Shown: positions 20,009-29,063, counted from the first letter of the stretch. The stretch is DNA of 64,000 nt from an uncultured Erwinia sp. (GCA_945290265.1 CALYQW010000002.1:175159-239158), one strand, 5' to 3'. Program-made: numbers and translations. Notes: generated by a model from the sequence alone, not told the origin.

Positions 20009-20120
20009 TCCGCTTCCTCTAATTATTAGCCGGTGACTAAACGCTTCACCGGTCTGAAGATGACACAGTGTAAACGAAGCCGAAAAAAGCACAAAATACT
20101 GCGCTTTAGCACTGGCTAAT

Positions 20121-20142
20121 AAGTATAGCTCATGCTATAAAT
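20121..20142. promoter_or_regulatory. MntR operator between mntR and mntS
   Basis: TATAGC-TCAT-GCTATA (20124-20139) is a perfect 6+6 palindrome inside AAGTATAGCTCATGCTATAA. It has the ATAGC-N4-GCTAT core of known enterobacterial MntR boxes. It lies 49 nt upstream of the mntS ATG, the expected position for Mn-dependent repression. Confidence 0.82.
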
Positions 20143-20187
20143 AAGGTTAAATCGTACACAAATTATATTTTGCGGGAGGCGTTACAG

Positions 20188-20292
20188 ATGAAAGCACCCT
20201 TACTGTTCAGGCTGTTCTGCCGTTCGCCTTTCAGCCTGCGGCTAATGCTGCTGGAAATGCTGACGGCACCTAAGCCCGGTTCCCGGGCTTAA
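20188..20292 (+). CDS. mntS: Small manganese-homeostasis protein MntS
   Basis: This is a 34-codon reading frame starting at ATG 20188 with GGGAGGCG upstream. The encoded FCRSPFSLRLMLLEML segment aligns with the conserved SPFKVRLMLLSML core of E. coli MntS (42 residues). The gene is divergent from mntR and preceded by an MntR box, exactly as in E. coli. MntS is a MntR-repressed small protein that raises the usable intracellular Mn pool, apparently by limiting the exporter MntP. The C-terminal part is shorter than in E. coli and unlike it. The stop codon lies within a TAAGCCCGG/CCGGGCTTA hairpin. Confidence 0.85.
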   Translation: MKAPLLFRLFCRSPFSLRLMLLEMLTAPKPGSRA

Positions 20293-20420
20293 CCTGCGTA
20301 CCATACTCACGCCGTGCCCCCTCTGTCGCAGTTAATAAAATAACTTACATCAGATGTCCCCACTGGTCTGATAGATTTGGCTGATGCCATGTCTGCGTAT
20401 TCTGCCGGTTTAAAGAAAAA

Positions 20421-20442
20421 AAAATCCGCCCGGTGGGCGGAT
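20421..20442 (-). terminator. Rho-independent terminator of ompX
   Basis: On the minus strand ATCCGCCC-ACC-GGGCGGAT forms an 8-bp stem followed by a long T run (A run at 20416-20424 on the plus strand). It lies 43 nt after the ompX stop. Confidence 0.9.
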
Positions 20443-20484
20443 TACAGACTGTTGGCTCACAGAAGGAGCAGCAGCGGGTGAAAC

Positions 20485-20997
20485 TTAGAAGCTGTAGCCT
20501 ACGCCAGCAGTCCAGGTTCCAACGTCTATGCTGCGGATACGGTTCTGTTCGTAACCCACATCCAGCGCGATGTTTTCGTACGGATTGAACTGCAGGCCAG
20601 CACCGTAAGCGAAACCTACGTCACTCTTGTGCTCATAACCTTCACGGTCCGCTCCACGCGCAGTGAATTTACCGTAACCGATACCAACCATACCGTAGAT
20701 GCTTGCCCAGTCGTTCAGACGGTAAGCAGGGCCACCGGTAACACCGTAGTATTGACCTTTATTGTAGGCGCCAGACTCAGTACGGTCTTTCTCAGTATAG
20801 GTAAATGAACCAATCCAGCTCAGCGGATCGTTGCCGTTTTCATAACGATATTTAAGGTTAAAGCCATTTGCTTTGTTAGCGAAGCCCTGGAAATCGCTCT
20901 GAGCATAACCCGCGCTAACGGTGCTTTTTGCCATTGCGGAACCGGCAGATACGGCCAGAATACAAGCCAGTGCTGAAAGACATGCAATTTTTTTCAT
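20485..20997 (-). CDS. ompX: Outer-membrane beta-barrel protein OmpX
   Basis: This 170-residue precursor has a signal peptide MKKIACLSALACILAVSAGSAMA, then an eight-stranded barrel typical of the Ail/OmpX family (STVSAGYAQSDFQG at the start, C-terminal GVGYSF with terminal Phe for Bam recognition). E. coli OmpX is 171 residues. It acts in the outer membrane in adhesion and stress contexts. The ATG at 20997 is preferred over an upstream in-frame ATG because it gives the signal peptide directly. Confidence 0.95.
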   Translation of the reverse strand: MKKIACLSALACILAVSAGSAMAKSTVSAGYAQSDFQGFANKANGFNLKYRYENGNDPLSWIGSFTYTEKDRTESGAYNKGQYYGVTGGPAYRLNDWASIYGMVGIGYGKFTARGADREGYEHKSDVGFAYGAGLQFNPYENIALDVGYEQNRIRSIDVGTWTAGVGYSF

Positions 20998-21357
20998 AAC
21001 CACCTCAAATGTGAAAATACTTATCTCCTGACAACAATAAAAATATAACAAAAATCAGGCAGAAACTCTGCCCCGATTTTGTTGTCTAACAGAGAGTTCG
21101 TGTAACAGAAAGTTAATGAAAAAACCTATCTCTCTGTTTTTCTTAGTAATAAACCTGCCGAAACAGGTGATTTATCTTTGTAAAAAAAGGTTCATTAAGA
21201 TAAATCCTAATTGAAATTGACAATTCTTTACTCAGATTAGCTACTTTTACCGCTCAAAACGATTTTTTTTTCACCGCCCTGATGGGTTCAGTACGCTCTT
21301 ACAGTAGACTATAAAGACATAAAATGCGTAAACGGAATTAAAAGGCTGAGTATTCGG
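20998..21357. other. 360-bp divergent promoter region, ompX / rhtA
   Basis: This is an AT-rich stretch between two divergent genes. Poly-A/T runs are present (for example at 21256-21270), but I could not assign a specific promoter or operator with confidence. No coding frame is supported. Confidence 0.5.
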
Positions 21358-22269
21358 ATGTCTTTTGTAAATGTAAAACACGCCCGCTGGTTACCGATTC
21401 TGGTTCTGATCATTTCCATGACTTCCATTCAGAGCGGTGCGGCACTGGCAAAAACCATCTTCCCGCAAATTGGTGCCCCCGGCATTACCGCACTGCGTCT
21501 GACCCTGGGGACGCTGATCCTTGCACTTATCTTTAAGCCCTGGCGGTTGCGCTTCCAGCCCAGCGAGCGCGTCCCACTGATCCTCTACGGATTGGCGCTG
21601 GGGGGGATGAACTACCTGTTTTATCTTTCACTGCGTACCGTACCTTTAGGTGTTGCTGTTGCCCTGGAATTTACCGGTCCGCTGGTACTGGCGCTAATTG
21701 GCTCGCGGCGACCTATGGATTTTGTCTGGGTGGTGCTGGCGGTAGCCGGCCTGTTCTTTCTGTTACCGTTACGCACCGGGCTGACGGATGTTGATCCCCT
21801 GGGTGCCTGTCTGGCACTGGGTGCCGGCGCACTGTGGGCGCTGTATATTCTTACCGGCCAGCGCGCGGGCAGCCAGCATGGCCCGGCTACCGTAGCCATG
21901 GGGTCACTGATTGGTGCACTGGTGTTTGTTCCACTGGGCGTAGCCTTCACTGACAGCAGTGCCTGGAGCCTGTCGTTAATTCCGGTCGGTCTGGCGATTG
22001 CGGTGCTCTCTACCGCGCTGCCCTATTCACTGGAAATGATTGCCTTAACCCGCCTGCCTGCGCGCACCTTCGGCACGCTGATGAGCCTGGAACCTGCGGC
22101 GGCGGCCATTTCGGGAATGTTATTTCTTGGGGAAGTGCTCTCGCTGGAGCAGACGCTGGCGCTGCTGGCCATCATTATCGCCTCTGCCGGTTCAACCCTG
22201 ACCATGCGCCCGAAAAAAAATACCCTGACCCGCATTAAAAAGACGAAAAAGAAGCGCGTTCGGGCGTAA
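21358..22269 (+). CDS. rhtA: Threonine/homoserine exporter RhtA
   Basis: This 303-residue EamA/DMT-family inner-membrane protein has ten hydrophobic segments in two repeats. The blocks GAPGITALRLTLGTLIL, MNYLFYLSLRTVPLGVAVALEFTGPL and STALPYSLEMIALTRLPARTFGTLMSLEP match E. coli RhtA (YbiF). It exports threonine and homoserine. The gene order ompX-rhtA-dps is as in E. coli. The C-terminal tail is unusually basic (KKNTLTRIKKTKKKR). Confidence 0.94.
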   Translation: MSFVNVKHARWLPILVLIISMTSIQSGAALAKTIFPQIGAPGITALRLTLGTLILALIFKPWRLRFQPSERVPLILYGLALGGMNYLFYLSLRTVPLGVAVALEFTGPLVLALIGSRRPMDFVWVVLAVAGLFFLLPLRTGLTDVDPLGACLALGAGALWALYILTGQRAGSQHGPATVAMGSLIGALVFVPLGVAFTDSSAWSLSLIPVGLAIAVLSTALPYSLEMIALTRLPARTFGTLMSLEPAAAAISGMLFLGEVLSLEQTLALLAIIIASAGSTLTMRPKKNTLTRIKKTKKKRVRA

Positions 22270-22340
22270 TCTGCGGATCAGCAACAGACTGTCGCTATAC
22301 GACTGATAGGTGTTGCCTTCCCTGCAAACTCAGAATCAAG

Positions 22341-22349
22341 TGCTATAAT
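22341..22349 (+). promoter_or_regulatory. Extended -10 promoter element upstream of dps
   Basis: TGCTATAAT is a perfect extended -10 (TGnTATAAT) 45 nt before the dps start. No good -35 is seen at 17 bp, which fits a stationary-phase or activator-dependent promoter. This is inferred from sequence only. Confidence 0.55.
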
Positions 22350-22393
22350 TTGCGTTATCGTTTTCAGGACAACTAAAGACAAAGAGGACAGTA

Positions 22394-22900
22394 ATGATGA
22401 GCACCGCTAAACTGGTTAAAACCAATGCTTCTGATCTTATTTATACACGCAATGACGTATCAGATGGGGACAAGAAAGCAACTATCGAAGTCCTCAATCG
22501 TTCAGTCATTCAATTTATTGACCTGTCTTTGATCACCAAACAGGCCCACTGGAATATGCGTGGCGCTAACTTTATTGGCGTTCATGAAATGCTGGACGGT
22601 TTCCGCACTACTATCACCGATCACCTTGATACCATTGCAGAGCGTGCGGTACAGCTGGGCGGCGTTGCACTGGGTACCACGCAGACCGTGCATGCCGGTA
22701 CACCGCTGAAGAGTTATCCGCTGAATATTCACAGCGTGCAGGATCACCTGAAAGCGCTGGCTGAGCGTTATGCCATCGTGGCAAATGAAACCCGTAAGGC
22801 AATCAGCGAAGTGCCTGACGAAGATACCGCCGATATTTTTACCGCGGCTTCGCGCGACCTGGATAAATTCCTGTGGTTTATCGAATCTAATATCGAATGA
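22394..22900 (+). CDS. dps: DNA-protecting ferritin-like protein Dps
   Basis: This 168-residue protein forms dodecamers that bind DNA, store iron and consume peroxide in starved or oxidatively stressed cells. The ferroxidase residues are visible in [35 protein letters not shown]. The lysine-bearing N-terminal tail ([11 protein letters not shown]) that binds DNA is present, and the C-terminus [16 protein letters not shown] equals that of E. coli. Start may be 22394 or the next ATG at 22397. A strong terminator follows. Confidence 0.96.
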   Translation: MMSTAKLVKTNASDLIYTRNDVSDGDKKATIEVLNRSVIQFIDLSLITKQAHWNMRGANFIGVHEMLDGFRTTITDHLDTIAERAVQLGGVALGTTQTVHAGTPLKSYPLNIHSVQDHLKALAERYAIVANETRKAISEVPDEDTADIFTAASRDLDKFLWFIESNIE

Positions 22901-22945
22901 CCGGCTTATGGCAACCACTAATGTGGGTGCCATCGCGTTTACCGG

Positions 22946-22978
22946 GCAGCAGATAGCACAATTATCTGCTGCTTTTTT
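22946..22978 (+). terminator. Rho-independent terminator of dps
   Basis: GCAGCAGATA pairs perfectly with TATCTGCTGC around a 7-nt loop and is followed by six T residues. It lies just upstream of the ybiI ribosome site. Confidence 0.9.
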
Positions 22979-22992
22979 ATGGGGAAATAATT

Positions 22993-23256
22993 ATGGCCAG
23001 TGGCTGGGCACATGACGATGCCGTGCAGGAACAGATTGATTCCACCGTTGATGACGCCGTCGCGCGCGCCAGGCGTGGACTGTATCAGGGTGAAAGCGCT
23101 GAATACTGTGAAGAATGTGGCGACCCAATACCTCAGGGTCGCCGTGACGCGTTGCCTGGCGTTAAATACTGCCTGGCCTGCCAGCAGCAGCATGATGAGC
23201 AGCAATCTGCCGCACTGTATAACCGCCGGGGGAGTAAAGACAGCCAGCTACGCTAA
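22993..23256 (+). CDS. ybiI: DksA/TraR-type zinc-finger protein YbiI
   Basis: This 87-residue protein has the C4 zinc finger CEECGDPIPQGRRDALPGVKYCLAC (two CxxC pairs) at about residues 37-62, preceded by a short helical region. It is close to E. coli YbiI (88 residues). Short DksA/TraR-type proteins may contact RNA polymerase, but YbiI has no established role. It follows the dps terminator, so it needs its own promoter or read-through. In E. coli ybiI is several genes away from dps, so this adjacency is a rearrangement. Confidence 0.88.
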   Translation: MASGWAHDDAVQEQIDSTVDDAVARARRGLYQGESAEYCEECGDPIPQGRRDALPGVKYCLACQQQHDEQQSAALYNRRGSKDSQLR

Positions 23257-23285
23257 CTGTCGGTTATCCACGCACTGCTTCCTGC

Positions 23286-23960
23286 TTATCCTGCCAACCC
23301 GGCAACCCTGGCCGCACTGGTAAGGAAGAAGCTGATTAGCGCGTTATCGGGGGTGGTTTGCTCCGCTGATCTTGTACGGTGCTGATTAGGATTATAATAA
23401 CCGGTCAGCGTATCAAACCGTCTTTTCAACGCCATATCCCTGATGTAGAAACTGAACGTATCGGCATTATGTAACATCATATTAATTTGCAGCACCAGAT
23501 CGTTACGCAACATATCCATGGCAACATCAATAGTTAAACGCCCTCTCCTGCCAATATACTTATATGCACGTCGCAGGAACTGTTTTGCATACGGTCGGTA
23601 AACGATTTCCCCCTTATGCACTTTTTTATAGAAGGTGCGTAACAGTTTGTTGGCATTGATATAACGGTCATTCAACTCGCGGCGGTAATAGAAATCTTCC
23701 GTGTCAGCCACCAGATGCGAAGCTTCATATAGAAAAGTGTCAGTCGCATCGCGAAAATAGCCGCTGGAATCAGACTTACCGGGAAGATTGTTGGCGCCTC
23801 TCAGGGAATATACATCACTAAAAATCATGATGCGCTTTAACGGATCGCCTTTGGCGACAAAGGCAATTGGAATGCGTGGCCGGTTAGCATCACTTATTGT
23901 GTTTCCAATATTGGGTAAACCTTCAAAAAAAGAATAAAAAAAAACCCTCAGAAATGTATT
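23286..23960 (-). pseudogene. Decayed M35-like metallopeptidase fragment
   Basis: The translatable part is 180 residues from an ATG at 23828, but the frame stays open upstream to 23960 and encodes plausible protein (GLPNIGNTIS, RPRIPIAFVAKGDPLKRI) without any start codon. The beginning of the gene is therefore lost. The segment YEASHLVADTEDFYY followed by NANKLL resembles the aspzincin (M35) pattern HExxH...TxDxxYG...NADxY. The first zinc-binding His is replaced by Tyr (TAT, one transition from CAT). I infer a degenerate metalloprotease, possibly a secreted toxin or effector. The family call is by eye and uncertain. The surrounding DNA is AT-rich compared with its neighbours and absent from this place in E. 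coli. Confidence 0.45.
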
Positions 23961-24004
23961 TTACTTACTCACTATTATTGAGTGATATTATTCCGTGCAG
24001 GGAT

Positions 24005-24136
24005 AAAAAACCCCGGGACGCTTCCCGGGCCCCCTGTATTTAATAAGTTTTATTTCTTTTTGCGCTTTCAGACTCCATTTACCGGGGGGAATGTCAGCGC
24101 GGTTTATCGCATCACACATCCTTCTGCTAATACTTG
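24005..24136 (-). ncRNA. Candidate small RNA upstream of glnH (minus strand)
   Basis: On the minus strand, CCCGGGA-AGCG-TCCCGGG followed by G and six T residues (plus-strand 24005-24029) is a strong intrinsic terminator. No minus-strand gene precedes it. About 115 nt upstream is a perfect TATAAT (plus-strand ATTATA at 24144-24149), which would place a start near 24136 and give a transcript of about 130 nt. No good -35 was found. No known sRNA family was recognised. The region between ybiI and glnH is accessory. Confidence 0.35.
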
Positions 24137-24289
24137 TCTGCCTATTATATAAGCATCACCAATTTTTTTTGGAGTCACCGTCTTGCAGACCATAATTTCA
24201 TCATAACCTGTGATAACGATCGCTGTGACATTGGCAAAACCAGTGTTTTGTCACTGTTTCTCCTGACCGCCATTTGCTACAACATCTTC

Positions 24290-24307
24290 TGCACCATTTT
24301 GGCGTCA
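24290..24307 (+). promoter_or_regulatory. Candidate NtrC site upstream of glnH
   Basis: TGCACC-ATTTT-GGCGTC has one perfect half of the NtrC consensus TGCACC-N5-GGTGCA and a partial second half. NtrC control of glnHPQ is known in E. coli. The site lies about 140 nt before the candidate sigma-54 promoter at 24431. Confidence 0.4.
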
Positions 24308-24430
24308 CGCCCCATGATGGCGCCCCAAAATAAGGCATTCCATCCCAATCCGCGTCCGCTGCGGTTTATCCCTCACCGATAAACGGGCCGGGTCACGCTT
24401 TCGAACGTTTTTTGATGATTAATGCCATCC

Positions 24431-24446
24431 TGGCATAAATCTTTCA
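24431..24446 (+). promoter_or_regulatory. Candidate sigma-54 promoter of glnHPQ
   Basis: TGGCATAAATCTTTCA resembles the -24/-12 consensus TGGCAC-N5-TTGCA. The GG is correct and spacing to the -12 dinucleotide is 10 bp, but that dinucleotide is TC in place of GC. It lies 58 nt upstream of glnH, the position of glnHp2 in E. coli. Confidence 0.45.
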
Positions 24447-24503
24447 TCTGTTAGCGGGCATTGATTTGGGAAACCCGTTTCCGATAAGCAATAAGGATAA
24501 ATA

Positions 24504-25250
24504 ATGAAATCAATTTTCAGGTGTTCACTTGCCGCACTCACCCTGGCGTTTGCCGTGACGGCCAGCGCAGCAGACAAAAAGCTGGTGGTCGCCACCGATA
24601 CCGCGTTTGTGCCATTTGAGTTTAAACAGGGGGATAAATATGTCGGTTTTGATGTGGATTTATGGGATGCCATCGCCCGGCAACTGCATCTTGATTACAC
24701 CCTGAAACCGATGGATTTCAGCGGCATTATTCCGGCACTGCAAACCCATAACGTCGATTTGGCGCTGGCCGGTATCACCATTACCGATGAACGTAAAAAA
24801 GCTATCGAGTTCTCTGACGGTTATTACACCAGCGGACTACTGGTAATGGTGAAGTCCGGTAATGACAGCATTCACAGCGTCAGTGATTTGAATGGCAAAG
24901 TGCTGGCAGTGAAGAGCGGCACCGGCTCAGTAAACTATGCCAAAGCGCATATTAAAACCAAAGATCTGCGCCAGTTCCCGAATATCGATAACGCCTATAT
25001 GGAGTTGGCTACCGGCCGCGCCGATGCGGTACTGCACGATACGCCAAATATTCTGTATTTCATCAAAACTGCAGGACAAGGAAAGTTTAAAGCCGTAGGA
25101 GACTCCGTTGAAGGTCAGCAGTACGGTGTTGCCTTCCCGAAAGGCAGCGATGCGCTGCGTGAAAAGGTCAATGCTGCGCTGAAAACCCTGCGTGAAAACG
25201 GTACCTACAATCAGCTGTACAAAAAATGGTTCGGCACTGAACCGAAATAA
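24504..25250 (+). CDS. glnH: Glutamine-binding periplasmic protein GlnH
   Basis: This 248-residue SBP family 3 protein has a signal peptide cleaved near ASA-ADKK. The mature start [28 protein letters not shown] and the C-terminal [15 protein letters not shown] match E. coli GlnH, also 248 residues. It binds L-glutamine in the periplasm for GlnPQ. The RBS is AAGGATAA. It is the first gene of glnHPQ. Confidence 0.96.
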   Translation: MKSIFRCSLAALTLAFAVTASAADKKLVVATDTAFVPFEFKQGDKYVGFDVDLWDAIARQLHLDYTLKPMDFSGIIPALQTHNVDLALAGITITDERKKAIEFSDGYYTSGLLVMVKSGNDSIHSVSDLNGKVLAVKSGTGSVNYAKAHIKTKDLRQFPNIDNAYMELATGRADAVLHDTPNILYFIKTAGQGKFKAVGDSVEGQQYGVAFPKGSDALREKVNAALKTLRENGTYNQLYKKWFGTEPK

Positions 25251-25335
25251 TTCCGTGACAGCATTGCTATTCCGGGGGTGCGCTGGCATCCCCGTTTTGC
25301 GTTGTTAACAGCGCTATTTTTACCGGAGACAGAAC

Positions 25336-25995
25336 ATGCAGTTTGACTGGAGCGCCATCTGGCCTGCTATTCCTCTTTTGCTTGAAGGTGCCAGACTGAC
25401 CCTGTGGATTTCGATTCTCGGTCTGTTAGGTGGCGTAGTAATTGGCCTGGTGGCCGGTTTTGCCCGTGCTTATGGTGGTTGGCTGGCGCGCAATATTGCG
25501 TTGGTATTTATTGAGCTTATCCGCGGCACCCCGATTGTGGTGCAGGTGATGTTTATCTACTTTGCCCTGCCGCTGATGTTTACCGATTTGCGTATTGAGC
25601 CGCTTACCGCCGCCGTGGTGACCATTATGATCAATTCCGGGGCCTATATTGCGGAAATTACCCGTGGCGCGGTGCTGTCGGTTAATCGTGGCTTTCGTGA
25701 AGCCGGGCTGGCGCTGGGGCTTTCACGCCGTGCCACCCTGCGTTATGTGATTATGCCGCTGGCGCTGCGCCGCATGCTGCCGGCACTGGGTAACCAGTGG
25801 ATTGTCAGCATTAAGGATACCTCGCTGTTTATTGTCATTGGCGTGGCAGAACTGACCCGTCAGGGGCAGGAAATTATTGCCGGTAACTTTCGCGCGCTGG
25901 AAATCTGGAGCGCGGTGGCGGTTATCTATCTGATTATTACCCTGGCGTTAAGCTTTGTGCTGCGTCATCTGGAAAGAAGGATGAAAATCCTGTGA
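25336..25995 (+). CDS. glnP: Glutamine ABC transporter permease GlnP
   Basis: This 219-residue inner-membrane permease, the homodimeric channel for glutamine, shows an EAA loop in [28 protein letters not shown] near residues 120-150 and [14 protein letters not shown] after it. Length equals E. coli GlnP. Its last four bases overlap the GTG start of glnQ. Confidence 0.96.
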   Translation: MQFDWSAIWPAIPLLLEGARLTLWISILGLLGGVVIGLVAGFARAYGGWLARNIALVFIELIRGTPIVVQVMFIYFALPLMFTDLRIEPLTAAVVTIMINSGAYIAEITRGAVLSVNRGFREAGLALGLSRRATLRYVIMPLALRRMLPALGNQWIVSIKDTSLFIVIGVAELTRQGQEIIAGNFRALEIWSAVAVIYLIITLALSFVLRHLERRMKIL

Positions 25996-26714
25996 TTGAA
26001 TTTAAAAATGTCTCCAAGCACTTCGGTGCCACCCAGGTGCTGCATAATATCGACCTGAAAATCGCGGCGGGTGAAGTGGTGGTGATTATCGGCCCGTCCG
26101 GCTCCGGCAAATCTACCCTGCTGCGCTGCATTAACAAGCTGGAAGAGATCACCAGCGGTGAGCTGATTGTTGACGGACTGAAAGTCAATGATGCGAAAAC
26201 CGACGAGCGGCTGATCCGTCAGGAAGCCGGGATGGTATTTCAGCAGTTTCATCTGTTCCCACAAATGAGTGCGCTGGAAAACGTGGCCTTTGGGCCGGTA
26301 CGGGTGCGTGGAGCCAGTAAACCAGCAGCACATCAGCTGGCACGTGAACTGCTGGGCAAAGTAGGCCTGGCGGAAAGAGCTGACCATTATCCGTATGAGC
26401 TGTCCGGCGGCCAGCAGCAGCGCGTTGCCATCGCCCGTGCGCTGGCGGTAAAGCCTAAAATGATGCTGTTTGATGAGCCGACCTCGGCACTGGATCCTGA
26501 ACTGCGCCATGAGGTGCTAAAAGTGATGCAGGATCTGGCAGAAGAAGGCATGACCATGGTGATTGTCACCCATGAGATTGGCTTTGCTCACAAGGTGGCA
26601 TCACGACTGATCTTTATTGATAAAGGGCGAATTGCCGCCGATGGTCATCCCGATGAATTGATCACCAGGCCACCGGATGCCCGCCTGCAGGAATTTTTAC
26701 AACACGTATCCTGA
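25992..26714 (+). CDS. glnQ: Glutamine ABC transporter ATPase GlnQ
   Basis: This 240-residue cytosolic ATPase shows Walker [10 protein letters not shown] (about residues 34-42), Q-loop QQFHLFPQ, signature LSGGQQQR and Walker [14 protein letters not shown]. It powers GlnP. The start is GTG at 25992 (GTGATTGAATTT), overlapping the glnP stop by 4 nt. That start gives the [13 protein letters not shown]-terminus of the family. Confidence 0.96.
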   Translation: MIEFKNVSKHFGATQVLHNIDLKIAAGEVVVIIGPSGSGKSTLLRCINKLEEITSGELIVDGLKVNDAKTDERLIRQEAGMVFQQFHLFPQMSALENVAFGPVRVRGASKPAAHQLARELLGKVGLAERADHYPYELSGGQQQRVAIARALAVKPKMMLFDEPTSALDPELRHEVLKVMQDLAEEGMTMVIVTHEIGFAHKVASRLIFIDKGRIAADGHPDELITRPPDARLQEFLQHVS

Positions 26715-26723
26715 CCGACTGAC

Positions 26724-26749
26724 GCGGGGCAGGTGCCAGCCTGCCCCGC
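26724..26749. terminator. Hairpin between convergent glnQ and rlmF
   Basis: GCGGGGCAGG pairs perfectly with CCTGCCCCGC around a 6-nt loop, 9 nt after glnQ and 6 nt before the rlmF stop. T runs are short. It probably ends both transcripts. Confidence 0.7.
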
Positions 26750-26755
26750 TACTCA

Positions 26756-27688
26756 TTACACACTCAGCAGCTTTGCGCGCTGAGCCGCGGGCATAAAGCT
26801 CCAGGCGATAAACCGGCTCTGTTTCTGCCCCTGAGCCATATCAATGGTACGCACCACCAGCGCCCCGGCCTGCTCCAGCGCACGCCACAGGTGCGGCAGA
26901 TTTTCCTTACGTGATACCAGAGAGGTAAACCAGACGCACTGACGGGCATAGCGGGTACTTTCATCAATCATCCGGCTGACAAAGGCCAACTCGCCCCCTT
27001 CACACCACAATTCATCCTGCTGACCGCCAAAATTAAGCGGAGACTGTTTATCCAACCCCAGATTTTTCAATTTCCGTTCGCTGCCCTGACGGGCGGCCTC
27101 CGCAGAGGCATGGAATGGCGGATTACAGAGCGTGGCATGATACAGCTCATTTTTATGGATAATGCCATTAAAGATCGCCTGGCTATGCTTCTGACGGCGC
27201 AGGCGGATGGCGCGACTTAACTGCGGGTTGGCGCGGATAATCTCCCCGGCGGCAGTCATTGCCTGTGGATTAACCTCACTGCCGGTAAACCGCCACTGGT
27301 ATTCACTGTGACCAATCAGCGGATAAATCAGATTGGCCCCGCAGCCGATATCCAGCAGGTTAATATTACGCGGTACGCGCTGCTGATGATCTCCCGCCAG
27401 CAGGTCAGCCAGGTGATGAATGTAGTCTGCCCGTCCCGGCACCGGCGGGCAGAGAAAGCCCTGCGGAATATCCCAGTGCTCCACCTGATAAAAATGACGC
27501 AGCAGCGCCTGATTCAGGGTTTTCACCGCCAGCGGATCCGAGAAGTCAATGGAGGCATTCCCCCACTGATTCAGCGCAACAAAAGCGGCCAGGGGCGTGT
27601 GACTGGCAACCAGCGCATCAAGATCATAACGTCCGTGGTGGCGATTTCGCGGGTGCAGCAGCATTTTTTCAGCAGGGATGGTTTTCAT
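26756..27688 (-). CDS. rlmF: 23S rRNA (adenine-1618-N6)-methyltransferase RlmF
   Basis: This 310-residue cytosolic SAM-dependent methyltransferase has [11 protein letters not shown] at the start, the SAM-binding [18 protein letters not shown] near residues 108-125 and the N6-adenine catalytic motif NPPF (CNPPFHAS). This matches E. coli RlmF (YbiN). It modifies A1618 in 23S rRNA. In E. coli ybiO lies between glnQ and rlmF, whereas here they are adjacent and convergent. Confidence 0.94.
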   Translation of the reverse strand: MKTIPAEKMLLHPRNRHHGRYDLDALVASHTPLAAFVALNQWGNASIDFSDPLAVKTLNQALLRHFYQVEHWDIPQGFLCPPVPGRADYIHHLADLLAGDHQQRVPRNINLLDIGCGANLIYPLIGHSEYQWRFTGSEVNPQAMTAAGEIIRANPQLSRAIRLRRQKHSQAIFNGIIHKNELYHATLCNPPFHASAEAARQGSERKLKNLGLDKQSPLNFGGQQDELWCEGGELAFVSRMIDESTRYARQCVWFTSLVSRKENLPHLWRALEQAGALVVRTIDMAQGQKQSRFIAWSFMPAAQRAKLLSV

Positions 27689-27815
27689 CAGTTACTCTCT
27701 TGTCAGCAGGCGCGTAAGATACCTGCTGTAATAATAATGGTAAACCTCCGGCAGGCGATTTCCTGCTATCAGCACAGCCTGACGGGTCAGGCACGTCATA
27801 TAAGGAGTTTTCCCG

Positions 27816-28430
27816 GTGCAGGCACGCTACTCTTATCAGCCACAGCAGGGGCACGGTTTGCCCCACGATCCGCTTAACGCCATTATTGGCCCACGCCCCA
27901 TCGGCTGGATCAGTTCTCAAAATACCGACGGTCAGCGTAACCTGGCTCCCTATAGCTTCTTTAACTGCTTCAGCTATCAGCCGCCGATCATTGGCTTTGC
28001 CAGCAGCGGCTGGAAAGACAGCGTGGCCAATATCAGCGCCACCGGCGAGTTTGTCTGGAATCTGGCCACCCGCCCGCTGGCGCAGGCCATGAATCAAAGT
28101 TCCGCCGCCCTGGCACCGCATGAGGATGAGTTTAACTTTGCCGGGCTGACGCCGCTGGCAGCTGAGCATATTAATGTCAGTATGGTGGCGGAAAGCCCGG
28201 TAAATTTTGAATGCCGCTTAACCCAGTGCATACGCTTACATAATGCCGCCGGAGAGCAGCTGTCCAGCTGGCTGGTTCTGGGCGAAGTGATCGCGGTACA
28301 TATTGCTCCGACGCTGCTGGAGGAGGGGATTTACCAGACCGCGCGCGCCGAGCCGATCCTGCGTGCCGGTGGTCCGTCAGCGTACTACGGTATCAGTGAA
28401 GAGCAGCGCTTTGATCTGCTGCGGCCGTAA
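27816..28430 (+). CDS. Flavin reductase-like FMN-binding split-barrel protein
   Basis: This 204-residue protein of the flavin reductase domain family shows PLNAIIGPRPIGWISSQNTDGQRNLAPYSFFNCFSYQPPIIGF at residues 18-60, which is the FMN-binding N-terminal strand block. FEFVWNLAT and SPVNFECRL follow. Such proteins are NAD(P)H:FMN oxidoreductases or reductase partners. The partner and substrate are not apparent. The GTG start at 27816 has AAGGAG 8 nt upstream and the next ATG is far inside. Confidence 0.82.
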   Translation: MQARYSYQPQQGHGLPHDPLNAIIGPRPIGWISSQNTDGQRNLAPYSFFNCFSYQPPIIGFASSGWKDSVANISATGEFVWNLATRPLAQAMNQSSAALAPHEDEFNFAGLTPLAAEHINVSMVAESPVNFECRLTQCIRLHNAAGEQLSSWLVLGEVIAVHIAPTLLEEGIYQTARAEPILRAGGPSAYYGISEEQRFDLLRP

Positions 28431-28508
28431 GGCTGCCAGGCTTCCCCCGTCCGCTGGCGCTTTTTTTGTTATCATCGCCCAACCGTTAACTATTATCACG
28501 GAGTGATT

Positions 28509-29030
28509 GTGAAACGTATTGCAATTGATATGGATGAAGTCATTGCTGACTTTCACCCAAAACTGGTGGAGTTGTGGAATCAGCATTTTGCTGAGCAACT
28601 GACTACGGAAGAGCTAAACCTGTTTGATCTGCAGCAGCACGATCCTAAAAAGCTGGCCGATATTTTCCGGCTGGTTGATGAAATCGACTTTTTTGCCGAT
28701 CTGCCGGTGATAGCCGACAGCCAGCAGGTAATTGCGCGTCTGAGTGAGCATTACGAAATTTTCATCACCACTGCGGCCATGCTGCTGCCCAGTTCCTTCC
28801 ACGCCAAATATAACTGGATGCGCCGCCATTTTCCCACCATCCAGCCCGATCATATCGTGTTTTGCGGCAATAAAAGCATTATTAATGCCGACTATATGAT
28901 TGATGATAATGCGGTTAATTTTGTTAATTTCTGCGGCGAAGGTCTGCTGTTCACTGCGCCGCATAATCGCCATGTTACCGGCTATCGTCGGGTGAACAGC
29001 TGGCAGGATGTCGCTACTCTGCTGCTGTAA
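28509..29030 (+). CDS. 5'(3')-deoxyribonucleotidase-like HAD phosphatase (NT5C family)
   Basis: This is a 173-residue HAD-fold protein. AIDMDEVIADF near the N-terminus supplies the nucleophile and acid aspartates, FITTAAML the second motif, and IDDNAVNF the acidic metal-binding motif. This arrangement fits the NT5C/YorS-type 5'-nucleotidases, which dephosphorylate deoxynucleoside monophosphates. The GTG at 28509 is preferred over the in-frame GTG at 28503 because GGAG ends at 28503, giving a 5-nt spacing. It lies at the left border of the hut island. Confidence 0.8.
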   Translation: MKRIAIDMDEVIADFHPKLVELWNQHFAEQLTTEELNLFDLQQHDPKKLADIFRLVDEIDFFADLPVIADSQQVIARLSEHYEIFITTAAMLLPSSFHAKYNWMRRHFPTIQPDHIVFCGNKSIINADYMIDDNAVNFVNFCGEGLLFTAPHNRHVTGYRRVNSWQDVATLLL

Positions 29031-29063
29031 TTGCCCTTGACGGACGGAGCCGTCGCTGGGTCA

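Noticed and set aside
24134-24382. 82-codon plus-strand frame upstream of glnH
   Set aside because: It overlaps the candidate NtrC site and the -10 of the candidate sRNA, has no ribosome site and no recognisable motif.
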